DNA of 64,000 bases from Brachionus manjavacas (Eukaryota > Rotifera > Eurotatoria > Ploima > Brachionidae). Positions 30,895 through 42,080 of the stretch are shown here, piece after piece. Within the stretch, counting starts at the first letter, position 1, and each line of letters begins with the position of its first letter. The position numbers and the translations under genes are program-made. The DNA is taken from assembly GCA_019054805.1 (NCBI GenBank), contig JAHQIY010000013.1:372001-436000 (forward strand), in the 5' to 3' direction. The notes beneath the pieces are model-generated. The model had not been told where the DNA came from and made no database searches. It saw only the letters and a program-made list of their open reading frames with translations.

Positions 30895-31430
30895 GTTTTT
30901 TAAATACGTATTAAACGATATTATTAGACAAAATAGTAAAAATATATTTGAAAAATTTTTTCAATTTGTTTTAAAAATACATGAAATTTTTTGGTAACAG
31001 TCTGATTAACGTCCATTTTCTTCAATTAAAAAAACAAAAATCTTTATTACTGACAATCTGAATTCTACTAGACATGAAGTTTTATTTACGATTCCAGAGT
31101 CATTCAACAGCATCTTATGTGATCTGATTAACAAATATTTAGATTTTTTGGTTTTATTAAATACGTATTAAACGATATTATTAGACAATATAGTTAAAAT
31201 ATATTTGAAAAATTTTTTCAATTTGCTTTATAAAAACATGAAATTTTTTGGTAACAGTCTGATTAACGTCCATTTTCTTCAATTAAAAAAACAAAAATCT
31301 TTATAACTGACAATCTGAATTCTACCAGACATGTTGTTTTTCTTTGCGATTGTAGAGTCAATCAACAGCATCTTTAGTAATCTGATTAACAAATGATTTA
31401 GATTTTTTGGTTTTATTAACTCAGTATTAT
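30895..31430 (+). repeat. Satellite continuation right of the Gypsy array, with right TSD
   Basis: Starts with GTTT (30895-30898), the right target duplication. About two monomers of the same ~258 bp satellite follow, with starts at 31130 and 31378, until the second Gypsy remnant. Confidence 0.9.
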
Positions 31431-32486
31431 TCATCCTATTTTCCAAATTGTCTCCAAGTTCCAATCAATTATTATTAGTCAGATACAGCCTTGTAACTAC
31501 GAGTTTAGTTTAAATCTAATTCTAGCAACAAGACTAGTTATAAAGTATAACTAGTAATTTCTTAAAGACTGCAGAAGTGAACTGGGTGCCCTGATCGGTT
31601 ATTCCTTTAGTTGGACACCCATGTCGGACTTTAATTGTCGAATAAAACCTCTCAGCTACCTCATCGGCCTCTAAAGTCTTTAACGGACACGCCTCTACCC
31701 AGTTCGTAAAATAGACCACGTAGACCAAAATGTACTTACATCCTCTTGCCGTAGTTTTGAGTGGCCCTAGAATATCAATTCCTACAATTTCAAACGGGGA
31801 TGTAGTTTTAATAGGTTTTAACAACCCTTGGGACTTTGGTTGAGGGTCTTTGATTTGTCGACATTTAACACACGCACTTACCCATCTACGAATATCCGTA
31901 TACATCCCTGGCCAATAAAAACAATCTCTTAATATAATGTAATGAATTAGAGGTCGTCCACCAAAGATCGCTCGACTTGGCTGTGGAATATTAGAATGGT
32001 GACTTAATGTAATGTCTTGAGTGGCTGTGGGGTCCTCTTGCTTCTCAGGTTCCTTATCAAGTCGAGCGATCTTGGGTGAAAGACCTCTGGGCTTGGCACA
32101 TTTGTTTTTTCTTTTAGCAGCACGTTGAGCTTGATCCTCTTCCCCATTCCTGGCGACACTTTTGTTAGCGGATAACTTAGAACTTGACTTAGCCTTTGGC
32201 ATTGAAGAGAAAAGACTTAGTTTTAGAAACTTTATTAAACTCAAATCTTGAGCTAAAACACAAACTAGCTCTTCTCAAATCTCTCTTATATATTCTTTGA
32301 ATTCATTCTATTTTCTAAATTGTCTCCAAGCTCCAATCAATTATTATTAGTCAGATACAGCCTTGTAACTACGAGTTTAGTTTAAATCTAATTCTAGCAA
32401 CAAGACTAATTGCAAATTATAACTAGTATGAAAGGTCCAATATGACCAGGAAGTAGAGTCAGCCTTAGCTTACAGCTCCGCCAACA
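31431..32486 (-). mobile_element. Second Gypsy-type LTR remnant inserted in satellite
   Basis: Direct repeats of ~126 bp at 31431-31556 and 32302-32428 (sharing CAGATACAGCCTTGTAACTA) flank an integrase fragment. The right LTR extends to 32486 and starts TGTTGGCGGAG in element sense. It has a TATATAAG box near 32286 and AATAAA near 32233. The left LTR is cut at both ends. The flanks are satellite. No target duplication can be shown. Confidence 0.75.
31534..32202 (-). pseudogene. Integrase fragment of the second Gypsy element
   Basis: About 222 aa from an ATG at 32202. A Lys/Ser-rich N-terminus (~70 aa, unassigned, possibly gag-derived) is joined to the second half of an H2C2 zinc domain (WVSACVKCRQ). 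An integrase core follows with the first Asp (GIDILGP) and second Asp (TDQGTQFTS). The sequence then runs out into the left LTR repeat, so the catalytic Glu and C-terminal domain are missing. It belongs to a different family from the main array; its active-site flanks are clearly different. Confidence 0.82.
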
Positions 32487-32912
32487 ATATTTTAAAATTT
32501 TTACAATTTTCTTTCAAAATACATAAAATTTTTGGTAACAGTCTGATTAATGTCAATTTTCTTCAATAAAAAAACAAAAAATCTTTACTACTGACAATCT
32601 GAATTCTACCAGACAAGTCGTATACCATTGAGATTCTACTGTCATACAAAGGATCCAGAGTGATCTGTATTACGAATGATTTAAATTTTTTGGTTTTATT
32701 AACTCAGTATTAATTGATCGTTTTTTACAATAATTTTAAAAAATATTTTGAAATTTGTACAATTTTCTTTTAAATGATAAATTTTTTAGTTTGCATCTTG
32801 ATTAATGTCCATTTTTTTCTATTAATTGAACATAAAATATATATTCCTAACAATCTGAATTCAACCAGACTAGTCGTTTTTCATTTCTAGAGTCATTGAA
32901 AAGTATGTAGTA
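32487..32912 (+). repeat. Diverged satellite monomers, forward orientation
   Basis: About 1.7 degenerate monomers recognisable by GGTAACAGTCTGATTAATGT and TCTGAATTCTACCAGAC, with a variant ACTCAGTATTAATTGATCG block not seen in the main array. Confidence 0.8.
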
Positions 32913-33400
32913 AACACGTCTGGTAGAATTCAATTTGTCAGTAGTAAAGATCTTTTGTTTTTTATAATTGAAGAAAATTGACATTAATCAGACTTTAACC
33001 AAAAAATTTCATGTATTTTGAAAGAAAATTGTAAAAATTTTTAAAATATTTTTTAAATAATTGTAATATACGATCAATTAATACTAAGTTAATAAAACAA
33101 AAAATCTAAATCATTTGTTAAACAGATCACTTAAGATGCTGTTGTATGACTCAAGATTAGTAATAAAAAAAGACTCGTCTGGCAGAATCCAGATTGTCAG
33201 TAATATAGATTTTTTGTTTTTTGAAAGAAAATTGTAGAAAATTTTAAAATATATTTTAACTTTGATGTCCAATAATATATTTTAATACATATTTAATAAA
33301 ACAAAAAAACTTTATTATTCTAAAATCAGATCACTTTAGATGCTTTTGAATCACTCTATAATCGTAATGAAAACGACTAATCTGGTAAACAACTGAAAAA
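32913..33400 (-). repeat. Diverged satellite monomers, inverted orientation
   Basis: From about 32913 the satellite landmarks appear reverse-complemented (TCTGGTAGAATTCA, then ACATTAATCAGACTTTAACC), for nearly two monomers. Confidence 0.8.
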
Positions 33401-33600
33401 CTGATTTTTGGTAATAATCAGTTTTTGAGTCATTGATTTATTAACTCAGTATTAATTTATCGTTTTTTACAAAAATTTAAAAAATATTTTTAAATTTGTT
33501 CAATTTTCTTTTAAATTACATAAATTTTTTTTTTTTACAATTCGATTAATTTCCATTTTCAATCTATTTCAATTCAAAAATCAAAAAATCTTTATTAATA
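33401..33600 (+). repeat. Degenerate satellite fragment, forward orientation again
   Basis: TTATTAACTCAGTATTAATT and neighbouring variants return in the forward orientation, then decay into unrelated AT-rich DNA. Confidence 0.6.
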
Positions 33601-34532
33601 AATTTGATAATTTTATTCAGTTATGTTCTAAAAGATAAATTACAAAATAAAAATAATGTTTAATTGCTTAATTGTTAAACTAGTTGAAAGTATTTTAACT
33701 AGTAAGATGAAACAAATTGATTTCAAAAAAGAATTATTAAATTAAAATGCTCTGAAAAAAACTCTTCCCTTTATACTAGCATAATTAATTTTTCAAAAGT
33801 CTTAAAAAATTAATGTGCTCGACTTCATATGATCCACCTTTAAACGCAAAAAATTTATGTAATTAAACGAAAAAGAAACGAATTTTAAAATATAATTTAA
33901 AATTTTTGTAAAATATTTTAATTTATATTGTATTAATTTAACAAAAAATCTAAATTTTTGGTCAATCATATCACTAAAGTTGCTTTTGCATTTTATCTAA
34001 TGTTTCAACTTTTTGACCAAAATTACCGTCTTTCTGAATAACTAATTAATACTCATTAACCTACTAAATATCGAGTTTTTTAGTGACAGTTTTTAAAACT
34101 GAATTTATGTTAATTCGGTTTCATGTAAACTGTTAACATTTGTCTAATTGGTTGTTTTGTGAAAAATAATCTTAAACATTTTAGTTAAAAGAAAACAGTA
34201 CAAAAATAAAAACAGATTAAATTTTCAATAATTTTGGTTTTAATTAATGAAGTTAAAAAATTAGATTATTATTTTTTTATTCATTTATTTATTTGTTTTC
34301 TGTACCGATCAAAAGCTCCTTCAGAATAAAAAAAAAAACAAAATAAAAAAAGTAAAATAAGATAGAATAAAAATTAAAAAAATAAAATGTAATAAAATGT
34401 AATAAAATGGTTTGAAAACGAGGAAAATTAATGAAATTGAACTAGAAAGTTAAAGGATACATGTTTTTAAAAAATTGACAGATCACTGATTCCTCTCTTT
34501 TAAAATAACTGCAGCACATGCTGAGGCGGCTA
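33601..34532. other. AT-rich DNA without recognisable features
   Basis: No ORF of note, no clear tandem structure and no match to the neighbouring repeat families. It contains A-rich simple runs around 34325-34410. Confidence 0.5.
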
Positions 34533-35977
34533 AATCAAATATTAATTAATAAAATCTTGCTTCTATGAAATTGTATTCCATTAAGTATTTGTAAATAACT
34601 TTATCATTAAAAAATATTTAAACAAAAGAGGCTAACATTCAATTAGAATAGTTGAGTTTGAATAGTTTAGACTCAATTAGAAAAAAAAATAAATTAAAAC
34701 ATTAGTCATTAAAAAATGAATTTGATTTTATGAAGTTTTTTTAAACATGTAATTGTTAATAGAGATTAGTATTATCAGGAATTGTTTTTGATCAGTTTTT
34801 TTAAATTAATTTTTTAAATAGAAAATCAAATTAAAAAAGCTAAATGTATTATTAAATTAATGTATCTACTTCGGTATTTCTACAAATTTATAAATGAATA
34901 AAAAATATTTCAATCATTTTTCTTTAAAATGTGAGCTTGAATGGGAATTCATTCAACACGTAAATTAGTTATAATTCAAATCGGTTTAAAATTAATTCAT
35001 TTGTTATGGTGAATTCGAATTATATTCTAATTATTGAAAGTTTTCTTCTCAGAAATAGTTTTCGTCTTAGTATTAATAAAAAACTTTAATTTTTAATCAG
35101 ATAAATCATATGTATTTAGGAACTTAAACAAGTTATATTAAAAATTTCTTTAAAAATTGAACGTTGCCTTTTTCTTGCTCACAATTAAGTAATTAGACTT
35201 AATTTACATAAATAAGATATTTCCTAAGATAATTAGATAACGCTAAGCCGCATCTTTTTGTTTTCCTAAAATTTTATGTTAAGAATTTTGCCTTATTCTC
35301 TTAAGTCTGAATAGTTGAGAATCAATTAGACAAAAAAAGAGATTAAAACAAAAGTCATCAAAAAATGAATTTTTTTAAAATGAAGATTATGTAAAATACG
35401 TGATATTTACTAGTGATTTGTATTATCAGAAATTATATATTATTAATTTTCTTAAGTAATTGTTTAAATAGATACTCAAATTATAAAAACTTAAAGTTTT
35501 ACTAAATAAATTTATTACATAAGGTATTTCTACTAGTTTTTAAATTAATTTAAAATATTTTTATCATTTTTGCTATTCACTGTCATTATAATCTAAATGT
35601 ATTTAACGACTTTAAAAGTGGTGAATAATTATAAATTGACCAAATTCAATGCATGAAAATAAAAACTTTCATGTTATAATATTTATTTGGAATACATTAT
35701 GGATTGATTTTAACACGACTTTTTTTGAAAATAATTTTTCTTGTCTAATATTGTTTTACTTACTTTAAATCAGCAATTGAATCAGAAATTAAAGAAGGAA
35801 AACCAAATGAAGGAATAGCTGGATAATAAAAAAGAATTTCCAGAATTTAAAGTATCATTTTCAAATAAGTCAATAAGTTATAATGAATTATAAAGCCTAA
35901 TTATAGATGGTGCATAATCAACAACAAATCGATCAAATCAGAAATTAAAAAATGTACCTCTGTATGACTTAGTTACT
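34533..35977 (+). repeat. Tail of a 5.6 kb repeat unit (unit 0), truncated on the left
   Basis: Near identical to 43190-44634, 48807-50252 and corresponding parts of unit 3. It consists of AT-rich degenerate repeats and ends at the GTTAC duplicated by the GC-rich Gypsy element. No coding sequence. Confidence 0.88.
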
Positions 35978-36074
35978 GTGATGAAGACATCACTGTGTAT
36001 GTACGCGGTTCGCTGTGCAGTTGCATGCACGCGTTTTTCATATTTATATTTTAGATTTATGATATTTTCGAGAC
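35978..36074 (+). repeat. Truncated 5' LTR of the GC-rich Gypsy element
   Basis: Matches the first 97 bp of the 3' LTR with a few substitutions. The remaining ~64 bp and the primer-binding region are deleted, with gag starting at the break. Confidence 0.88.
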
Positions 36075-37100
36075 CTTCAAGTACGCGGCGGGCGACGCAA
36101 GCACGCTAGGACCGCGCTGGGAGGCGTGGCTGGGAGGCGTGGCTGGAGGGCTTCAAGCTCTTTTTGGAAGCCATCGTAATTAACGACGGCTAGGGCAAAG
36201 TCCTCTTCAAGCTCCAGATGGGCGAGCAGGCGAGGAAAATTTTTCACACGCTTGCGAAGCCGGAGGGCAAGATGAAGCCGGATCCGACCTCAACCCCGAC
36301 AGACACCAAGCAGGACATTCCCGACATGGACACGCTGCCTGAGTGCTACGCGCTCATGTCCAATTATTTTCGGACGAAGAGGTCGAAATGGACGGAGCAG
36401 TGTGTGTTCCGTGTAGCGACAAAGTGCCAGGACGAGACGGTGGACCAGTACGTCATGCGCCTTCGCGAACTCACCGCTCACTGCAAGTTCGGCGACGCTA
36501 AGGACGTATACTGCGAGATCCTGGGCCACCTGGTGCACACCACGGGAATCCGGCGCTTCGAGAGCAAGTGCTGCGAGGAGGACGACGACTTGAAACTCGT
36601 AAAGGCTCTCAATATTGCCCGCAACTGCGAGACCAACAGAGACAGCGTCGATGGCCTGACGAAGCCAACCCCGAGAGAGCTCGAAGGGCGCGGACAAGCC
36701 CTGTTCCGCACGGACCGTGGCCAACCAACTCGCAACGAGAAGCCCGACAGGAACGCTGGAGGAAACCAGCGTCAGAGTGCACCATCGGCAGCGCAGGAGA
36801 GCAAGGATCGGACAAGTGCCGGAACTGCAACGGTTCGCCGCACGCATTTAGCGTATGCCCGGCTCGGGGTAAGCTTTGTGCGAAATGTGGAATCGAGAAC
36901 CACTTTGCGGCAGCCTGCCGCGCAGGACGTCAAGGCAGGGCAAAGGCCGGACAAGGCGGCGCGTCGAGGAGTGGCAACGGGTACGAATCGAGCGGCAGCA
37001 ACGCTCCCCATGGCGACGGCAGGTACGGACGCGGTCAGGGCCAGCGCGACCGCGTCATCCGCCAGATCGACGGCGAAGTCCAGAATACGAGCGCACACTC
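36075..37100 (+). pseudogene. gag of the GC-rich Gypsy element with two CCHC knuckles
   Basis: Begins with a gag N-terminus typical of Mag-like elements (GDASTLGPRWEAWL) at ~36090. A 13 bp tandem duplication (CTGGGAGGCGTGG twice, ~36117-36142) shifts frame, and a TAG at ~36192 interrupts. The main gag body is open from 36218, with an internal ATG there. A shift of frame near 36790 is needed to enter two zinc knuckles, CRNCNGSPHAFSVC and CAKCGIENHFAAAC, at ~36816-36920; both fit CX2CX4HX4C. These breaks make it a pseudogene. Confidence 0.85.
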
Positions 37101-38986
37101 GGCAGGGTATGCGAGTCTGGACGCGCGTGTGATGGCGCAAGTTCCGCAGTCACATTCGGAGTACGAGGAGTTTGCCGAATTCCTCCGGTACAAGAATGCC
37201 AGCAAGTACACGCTGATGAGCCTGGACGAAGATGCGAACGGCGAGGCAGACCGAGTAGAGGTCGGTCTTCGCGGTGGCAAAACCGAGTTTGTCATCGACA
37301 CGGGCAGCGCGATCAACACGATCAGCCAGTACGCTTACAAGAGGCTGGAACGAGCGACGCCCTTGACACCGTTCAAGACTCAGTACTTTGGGTACAAGTC
37401 TAGATTGCCGATCCCATTCCTGGGTAAGTTCGAAGCGGACGTGTCATTCCGTGGGACGTGGGCAAAAGCCACATTCATCGTTGTTGAAGGCGAGGCTGAG
37501 AACCTGCTCAGCACTTGTGTCGATCTGGGAGTGGTCAGCATTGCCAAGCCGATCGCCTCTCTCAGCTGTAGACGGTCACTGGAGGCCGAATCCTCCATCA
37601 TCGAGCAACCCACCGTGGAATGGCTCGTAGCCAGATTCCCTGAACTTTTCAGTGGAAAGCTGGGCTGCGCGAAGGATATCAGCGTCGACCCGAACGTCCG
37701 CCCCGTGAGACAGCCGAAATGCCCGGTTGCATTCCACCTGCGGGAGGCAGTGGAAAGAGAGCTGGACAAGCAGGTTGAGCTGGGCATTCTCGAGCCCGTC
37801 GACAGCAGCAGCGGACCGACCCCATGGGTCTCAAACCTAGTTGTGGTGCCCAAGGAAAGACGGCGCACACCAACTGGAGGAACAAGCGTACGGAGTACTC
37901 GTTGGAGATTCGGCTCACGGGTGACTCTAAGGCACTCAACAAAGCGATCCGACGGACCCGATTACCGGGTAAAACAATTGAGGACCTCATCACGCAGGTC
38001 AACGGCGCCACGGTCTTCTCAAAGATAGACCTCATCAAAGCTTTTCATTAGTTCGCGTTGGACCAGGAGAGTCGGAACTACACGATCATCACAACGCATC
38101 GAGGGCTGTATCGTTACAAGCGCCTGCACATGGGTATTTCGTGCGCGTCCGAGGTGTTCACGGAGGGCCTTCGCAACATCCTGCTCGGATTCGAAGGTCA
38201 GTTGAAAATGACCGACGACATTCTGCTATACGGGAAGGACCAGGCAGAACACGACCGGAACCTCATGCGAGTGCTCAGGCGGCTTCAGGAGGCTGGACTC
38301 ACGGCTCATCCGGGTAAGTGCGAGTTTTTCAAGTCGGAGCTCACGTTCTTTGGCCTTCGCTTCTCGAGGAAAGGCATAGCTCCGACCGAGGACCGATGCC
38401 ACGCGCTTCGCGAAGCCAGAGCACCAGAGGACGTCAAGGCCCTGCGGAGCTTCTTGGGCGTGGTGCAGTTCAGTGCCAGATTCATTCCGGATCTGAACAC
38501 CGTCACCGACCCCCTGTGGCAGCTCACCAAGAAAGGCGCAGCGTGGAGGTGGACAGCCGTCGAGCAGCTGGCTTTCGAGAGGCTCAAGGCCTTGATTAGC
38601 TCGTAGTGCATGGCCCACTTCGACAAGACATGGCTCACGGAGGTCATTGTCGACGCCAGCCCGGTCGGACTCAGCCCGATTCTGGTGCAGGTCAACCCGA
38701 ACGACCACAGCGACCGCAGATTCGTGTGCTTCGCATCCCATTCCCTCACCGATGTTGAGCGAAGCTACAGCCAGTGTGAGAAGGAAGCACTCGCGTCCGT
38801 GTGGGGCCTGGAACGGTACTGGCTATATCTGTTCGGTTCCCAGTTCACGCTGGTTACAGACAACCGAGCGGTAAAGCTAATTTTCGTGGACTCTGCGAAG
38901 CGACAGCCAGCTCGGATCGAACCCGCCCACGCACCAGATGCAGACGCGGAGGCAGGCCAAGCTTTCGGCTCAAGCGGGGGAGAAGA
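37101..38986 (+). pseudogene. Protease-RT-RNaseH of the GC-rich Gypsy element, integrase deleted
   Basis: The protease active site FVIDTGSAINTIS is at ~37290. The RT N-terminus is open to ~37850, where the frame shifts. RT motif A (KIDLIKAF) is followed by a TAG at 38049, the catalytic box is MTDDILLYG at ~38210, and a second TAG lies at 38604. RNaseH residues are in VIVDASP, EKEALAS and VTDNRAV. After RNaseH the sequence jumps to the polypurine tract with no connection domain or integrase. The x-DD box without the usual Tyr at that position is typical of Mag/SURL-type elements. Confidence 0.87.
38972..38986 (+). promoter_or_regulatory. Polypurine tract of the GC-rich Gypsy element
   Basis: AAGCGGGGGAGAAGA (one pyrimidine) abuts the 3' LTR at 38987. 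Confidence 0.8.
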
Positions 38987-39147
38987 TGTGATGAAGAAAT
39001 CACTGTGTATGAACGCGGTTCGCTGGGCAGTTGCATGCACGCGTTTTTCATATTTATATTTTAGATTTATGATTTTTTCGAGACAGATTTTTTCTTTAGA
39101 AGTTTAATAAAGTATTGAAACTTTATTAAATAAATAACAATATTTCA
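38987..39147 (+). repeat. 3' LTR of the GC-rich Gypsy element
   Basis: 161 bp, TG...CA, with a TATTTATATTTTAG TATA-like stretch and AATAAA near 39107. Followed by the GTTAC duplication. Confidence 0.9.
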
Positions 39148-39189
39148 GTTACACGGGAGCACCTAATTCTAACTTTAAAAAAAAAAAAG

Positions 39190-39350
39190 AATCTCGTATT
39201 ATTGGAGACTTTAATTCCGATGCTGTAAGAAACAAAAGTTTTGACAAATGTTCAAATGTTTTGACAATTCGGAACCATCGAAATTCGATGCTTCTTGAAA
39301 ATGAGTGACCATTTACCTATCTTTAGTGAGCTAATTATTTTCACTACAGT
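39190..39350 (+). pseudogene. LINE endonuclease remnant (unit 1)
   Basis: IIGDFNSD and, after an internal deletion, SDHLPIF are translated from short plus-strand blocks; both are hallmark motifs of the APE-type endonuclease of non-LTR retrotransposons. Many stops. Confidence 0.75.
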
Positions 39351-39742
39351 CCGAAAAAAATTGATAAGGTGGACATTTGTTATTCTAAGATAGTCATTAC
39401 AGAAACAATGAATATGAAACTCAGTTTAATTTTCAGGGCTACACGAACGCTAAAAAAAAAAAAAAAATTTTGGAAAATTTCAAAGATTTCAAAATATCTC
39501 AACAAAAAAAACTACAAATACAGCTTTCATTTCATTTTTAAAAATGAGTTTTGAATAACTATTAAATGAAAAAATTGCCAAAGAATATGTCTTACATTAA
39601 AAACATATAAGTAGAATTGAAAATAAGAAATCGGATTTCGAAACAAAGCTAATTGGATAATCTGACTGATATTGTTTAAGTGAAGATGATGCTAAATATA
39701 CGATTGCCAACCTTAATAATCGGAAAACCATTAGATTAAGCG

Positions 39743-40084
39743 ATGGTTTTAAATGAAATGTACAAGTACGTTAACAGTGACGTTTTAGTGAAAATTGTAA
39801 GGAAAATTTTTGAGAAAATTATCAAATTAGGAGAAGAACCAAGTCTTTTCAACATTGGTAGAATTTAGCCAATTACTAAAATTAAAAAAAAAATAATTTA
39901 TGACACCAGTAATTTCCGACCAATTACAATATCTGATGTGATATCGAAAAAATTCGATAAAATCATGCTAATTGAAATATTTAAAATATGCAATAATCCT
40001 GAAAAACACCTTGGATTTAAGAAAAAATCCTCATATTCTCATGCAATTTTTTCTGCTAAAGAATCAATTAATCATCTTACTTAA
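39743..40084 (+). pseudogene. LINE RT N-terminal remnant (unit 1)
   Basis: Contains the RT palm-entry motifs FNIG...KPITK and ITISDVISKKFDKIML typical of jockey/CR1-like LINEs, then HLGFKKKSSYSHAIF. Relative to unit 2 it carries a frameshift and TAG near 39870. The MULE block begins ~90 bp downstream of its stop. Confidence 0.78.
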
Positions 40085-40174
40085 AGAAATAGAACCTATA
40101 CGGCTTCGCAAGAGATGCTAGCAGAGAATTTGAAAACAGGAAAATTCTTTTTGAAAAAACAAACAATAAAACCT

Positions 40175-42045
40175 GGCTTGTACTTAATGTTGCACTATAA
40201 ATTAATCAGAAGTTGCACTTTTTTTAATACCAAACTGCACTATATTATTTCCAAAAAGTACTACATTATTTAATGTGCACTGAATTATTCGGTTTTTTAC
40301 CAAAATAATTCAAATCAGAACTTTTATATTTCAAAACTTTACTACATAAATCACCTTGCACTTAAATAATTTTTGATTTTTACTAAAATAATTTTTGACT
40401 TGAACTAAAATAATTTTTTAATATTAATTTAGACTTTATTATAATTTTTTTTTTCAAAAAAGCTTAATTTATTTTATTTTCGTCCCTTTTATAAATTCCT
40501 TGCGGCTACTTATTTGGAAATTAAAACAATTAACAGCTAGTTACTCAACGATAGATCATCATGACATGGTAATTTTTTGTTAAGTAATATTTTACGCGGC
40601 TTCTCCTTAAATACTATGTTACTTCCTGTCTCTCGAATATCTTTTTTTCTTATTTTCTATAAAAAACCCATACTCTAAAAAAAAAAAATAAAAATCATAT
40701 TGATTTCGCGCGTTTTTTACCGTTACTTAATAGTTGACCATTATTTTTGGAAACTATTAAAATGTCGATGACAAGTGGAATGCTCGAAATGGAAAATGAG
40801 AGAGACGAAGAAAACGACGAATATATTGATTTTGTGGGAGGAGACGACGACGACGAAAACAGCGAAAATGAGCAAGATAACGAAGAATACGAACACGCCG
40901 AAGATGACGAAGAAGTACCACCTAATAAAAAAAGTCGTGGCGAAAACAAACAAAATGACGTAGTCGAAATTTATGATACAAAGCAAGAAGCGATTGAGTC
41001 ACTTAAAATTCACGAGAGCTTAGAGCAATTTAAGTGGTCAAAGCGAAATACAAATATATCGGCTAATTCTGTTAGCCTTAACTACAACTGCTCATCAGTT
41101 CGTGGTGCCAAATGCTCAGCAAGAGTCAACATAGTTGTTCCACGTGTCAACAAGCAGATTGAAGTACGCCTTTGTAATAACCTCGAACACACAACCACAG
41201 TTATAGAAAAGGGCATACCAGAAGCAATCAAACTAACAATTAAAGAAATGTTTAACACGCAAGTAGCTCGTACAGCAACTGCAATCGTGCGCAGTCTGCG
41301 AGAAAGAAACATTCAACAACCTACAACAAGACAAATCAATAACTTCCTTGCTCGATACCGAAAAAAAGTTATTAGAGGAACAAATTCTACGAAATCGTTT
41401 TACTTGGCTTCATTGCAAAAACTGTGCATTGACAATAAACTATCGAAAATGGACGATGGGTTCTGTTACGACTATGACATTGACTACAATTTAGTACTAA
41501 AGAATATACCGTTCGCGTGTTCTGGACGACGAAACGTCTTATCAGCTTGACGCAGTACAACAATCATGTGCATTGCGATGGGACCTACAAACTTAACTGG
41601 AACGGCTATCCGGTTATTTTGCTCGGCACAACTGATGCAGCCAAAGTATTTCATCCTTATGGATTGGCTCTTTGCAAATCGGAAAAAGATGAAGACTACG
41701 CCTATGCATTTAATGCTGTAAAAAAAGCAGTCTTTGAATTTCATGGTGTTGATTTCAAACCGAAATACTTAGTGGCAGACGCAGCTCAGGCTATTTCAAA
41801 TGGCCTTGGATTAGCTCTCGGCTTTAAACCAGTGAGGATCATGTGTTGGTATCACATGAAAACAAAGGTGGAAGACGCTTTGTCAAAAGTCACGAAAACT
41901 CATCGCGATCAGTTGTTGAATGAAACCGTCATTATGAAGCAATTTACAAGCAAAGATGTCTTTAAGCACACATATCTCATTTGGCGGCGCAAGTGGCTTA
42001 ACAAGAAAGATCACTCAGTATCTGTGTTCATGTTTTATTTCGACC
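40175..42045 (+). mobile_element. MULE-type DNA transposon inserted in the LINE RT (unit 1)
   Basis: A ~1.87 kb block starting GGCTTGTACTTAATG and ending near TTTATTTCGACC, absent from unit 4 where AAACCT joins CCTCGAAAAAAGAG directly. The left end has subterminal repeats and a promoter-like TTTTATAAATTCC near 40490. The right end shows no matching terminal inverted repeat and the transposase is cut there, so the element is 3'-truncated. Confidence 0.82.
40186..40440 (+). repeat. Subterminal short repeats at the MULE left end
   Basis: About ten degenerate copies of a motif close to TTGCACTAAAATAATTTTT, for example at 40190, 40212, 40235, 40280, 40366 and 40385-40425. Units 2 and 3 have one more copy (GAGTTGCACTAAAATAATTT near 45993 and 51614). 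They are candidate transposase-binding sites. Confidence 0.65.
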
Positions 42046-42080
42046 TCCCTCGAAAAAAGAGATGTTTAAAAAATTATTAG
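40762..42080 (+). pseudogene. MULE transposase (unit 1), one frameshift, C-terminus truncated
   Basis: ATG at 40762. A highly acidic N-terminus (runs of Asp/Glu, residues ~10-52) is followed by a basic patch (NKKSRGENK) and a Cys/His cluster at ~108-145 (YNC...KCSA...EHTTTV) resembling FLYWCH/WRKY-like DNA-binding fingers. A helical linker leads to the MULE catalytic domain: HCDGTYKLNWNGYPV (first Asp), LVADAAQAI (second Asp) and the CWYHMK motif. A 1 bp loss near 41495 splits it into 40762-41550 and 41517-42080. The end (LPRKKRCLKNY) is LINE-derived sequence beyond the insertion junction, so the region with the third catalytic acidic residue is lost. Confidence 0.88.

Larger units (their letters stand above)
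35978..39147 (+). mobile_element. GC-rich Mag/SURL-like Ty3/Gypsy element with perfect 5 bp TSD
   Basis: A 3' LTR of 161 bp (38987-39147, TG...CA) and a 5' LTR remnant of 97 bp (35978-36074) start with nearly the same sequence, TGTGATGAAGA. GTTAC flanks both ends (35973-35977 and 39148-39152), and the empty site GTTACACGGG exists at 44630, 50248 and 55578. Coding order on the plus strand is gag, protease, RT, RNaseH. Integrase is missing, and the 5' LTR is fused directly to gag. Base composition is visibly GC-rich against very AT-rich surroundings. Confidence 0.92.

Noticed and set aside
36770..36830. Programmed frameshift between gag and nucleocapsid in the GC-rich element
   Set aside because: No slippery heptamer noticed, and the element has several other frameshifts and stops, so decay explains it.
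36290..37140. Long minus-strand ORFs in the GC-rich element
   Set aside because: Antisense of gag; GC-rich DNA has few stops. No recognisable domains, while the plus strand has zinc knuckles and a protease.
39369..39554. Small plus-strand ORFs near 39369, 44966 and 50586
   Set aside because: They fall in decayed LINE sequence between endonuclease and RT, with A-run length differences between units and no recognisable motif.
40695..40986. Minus-strand Ser-rich and Phe-rich ORFs opposite the MULE N-terminus (also near 46312 and 51933)
   Set aside because: They are reverse readings of the GAC/GAA-rich acidic tract.
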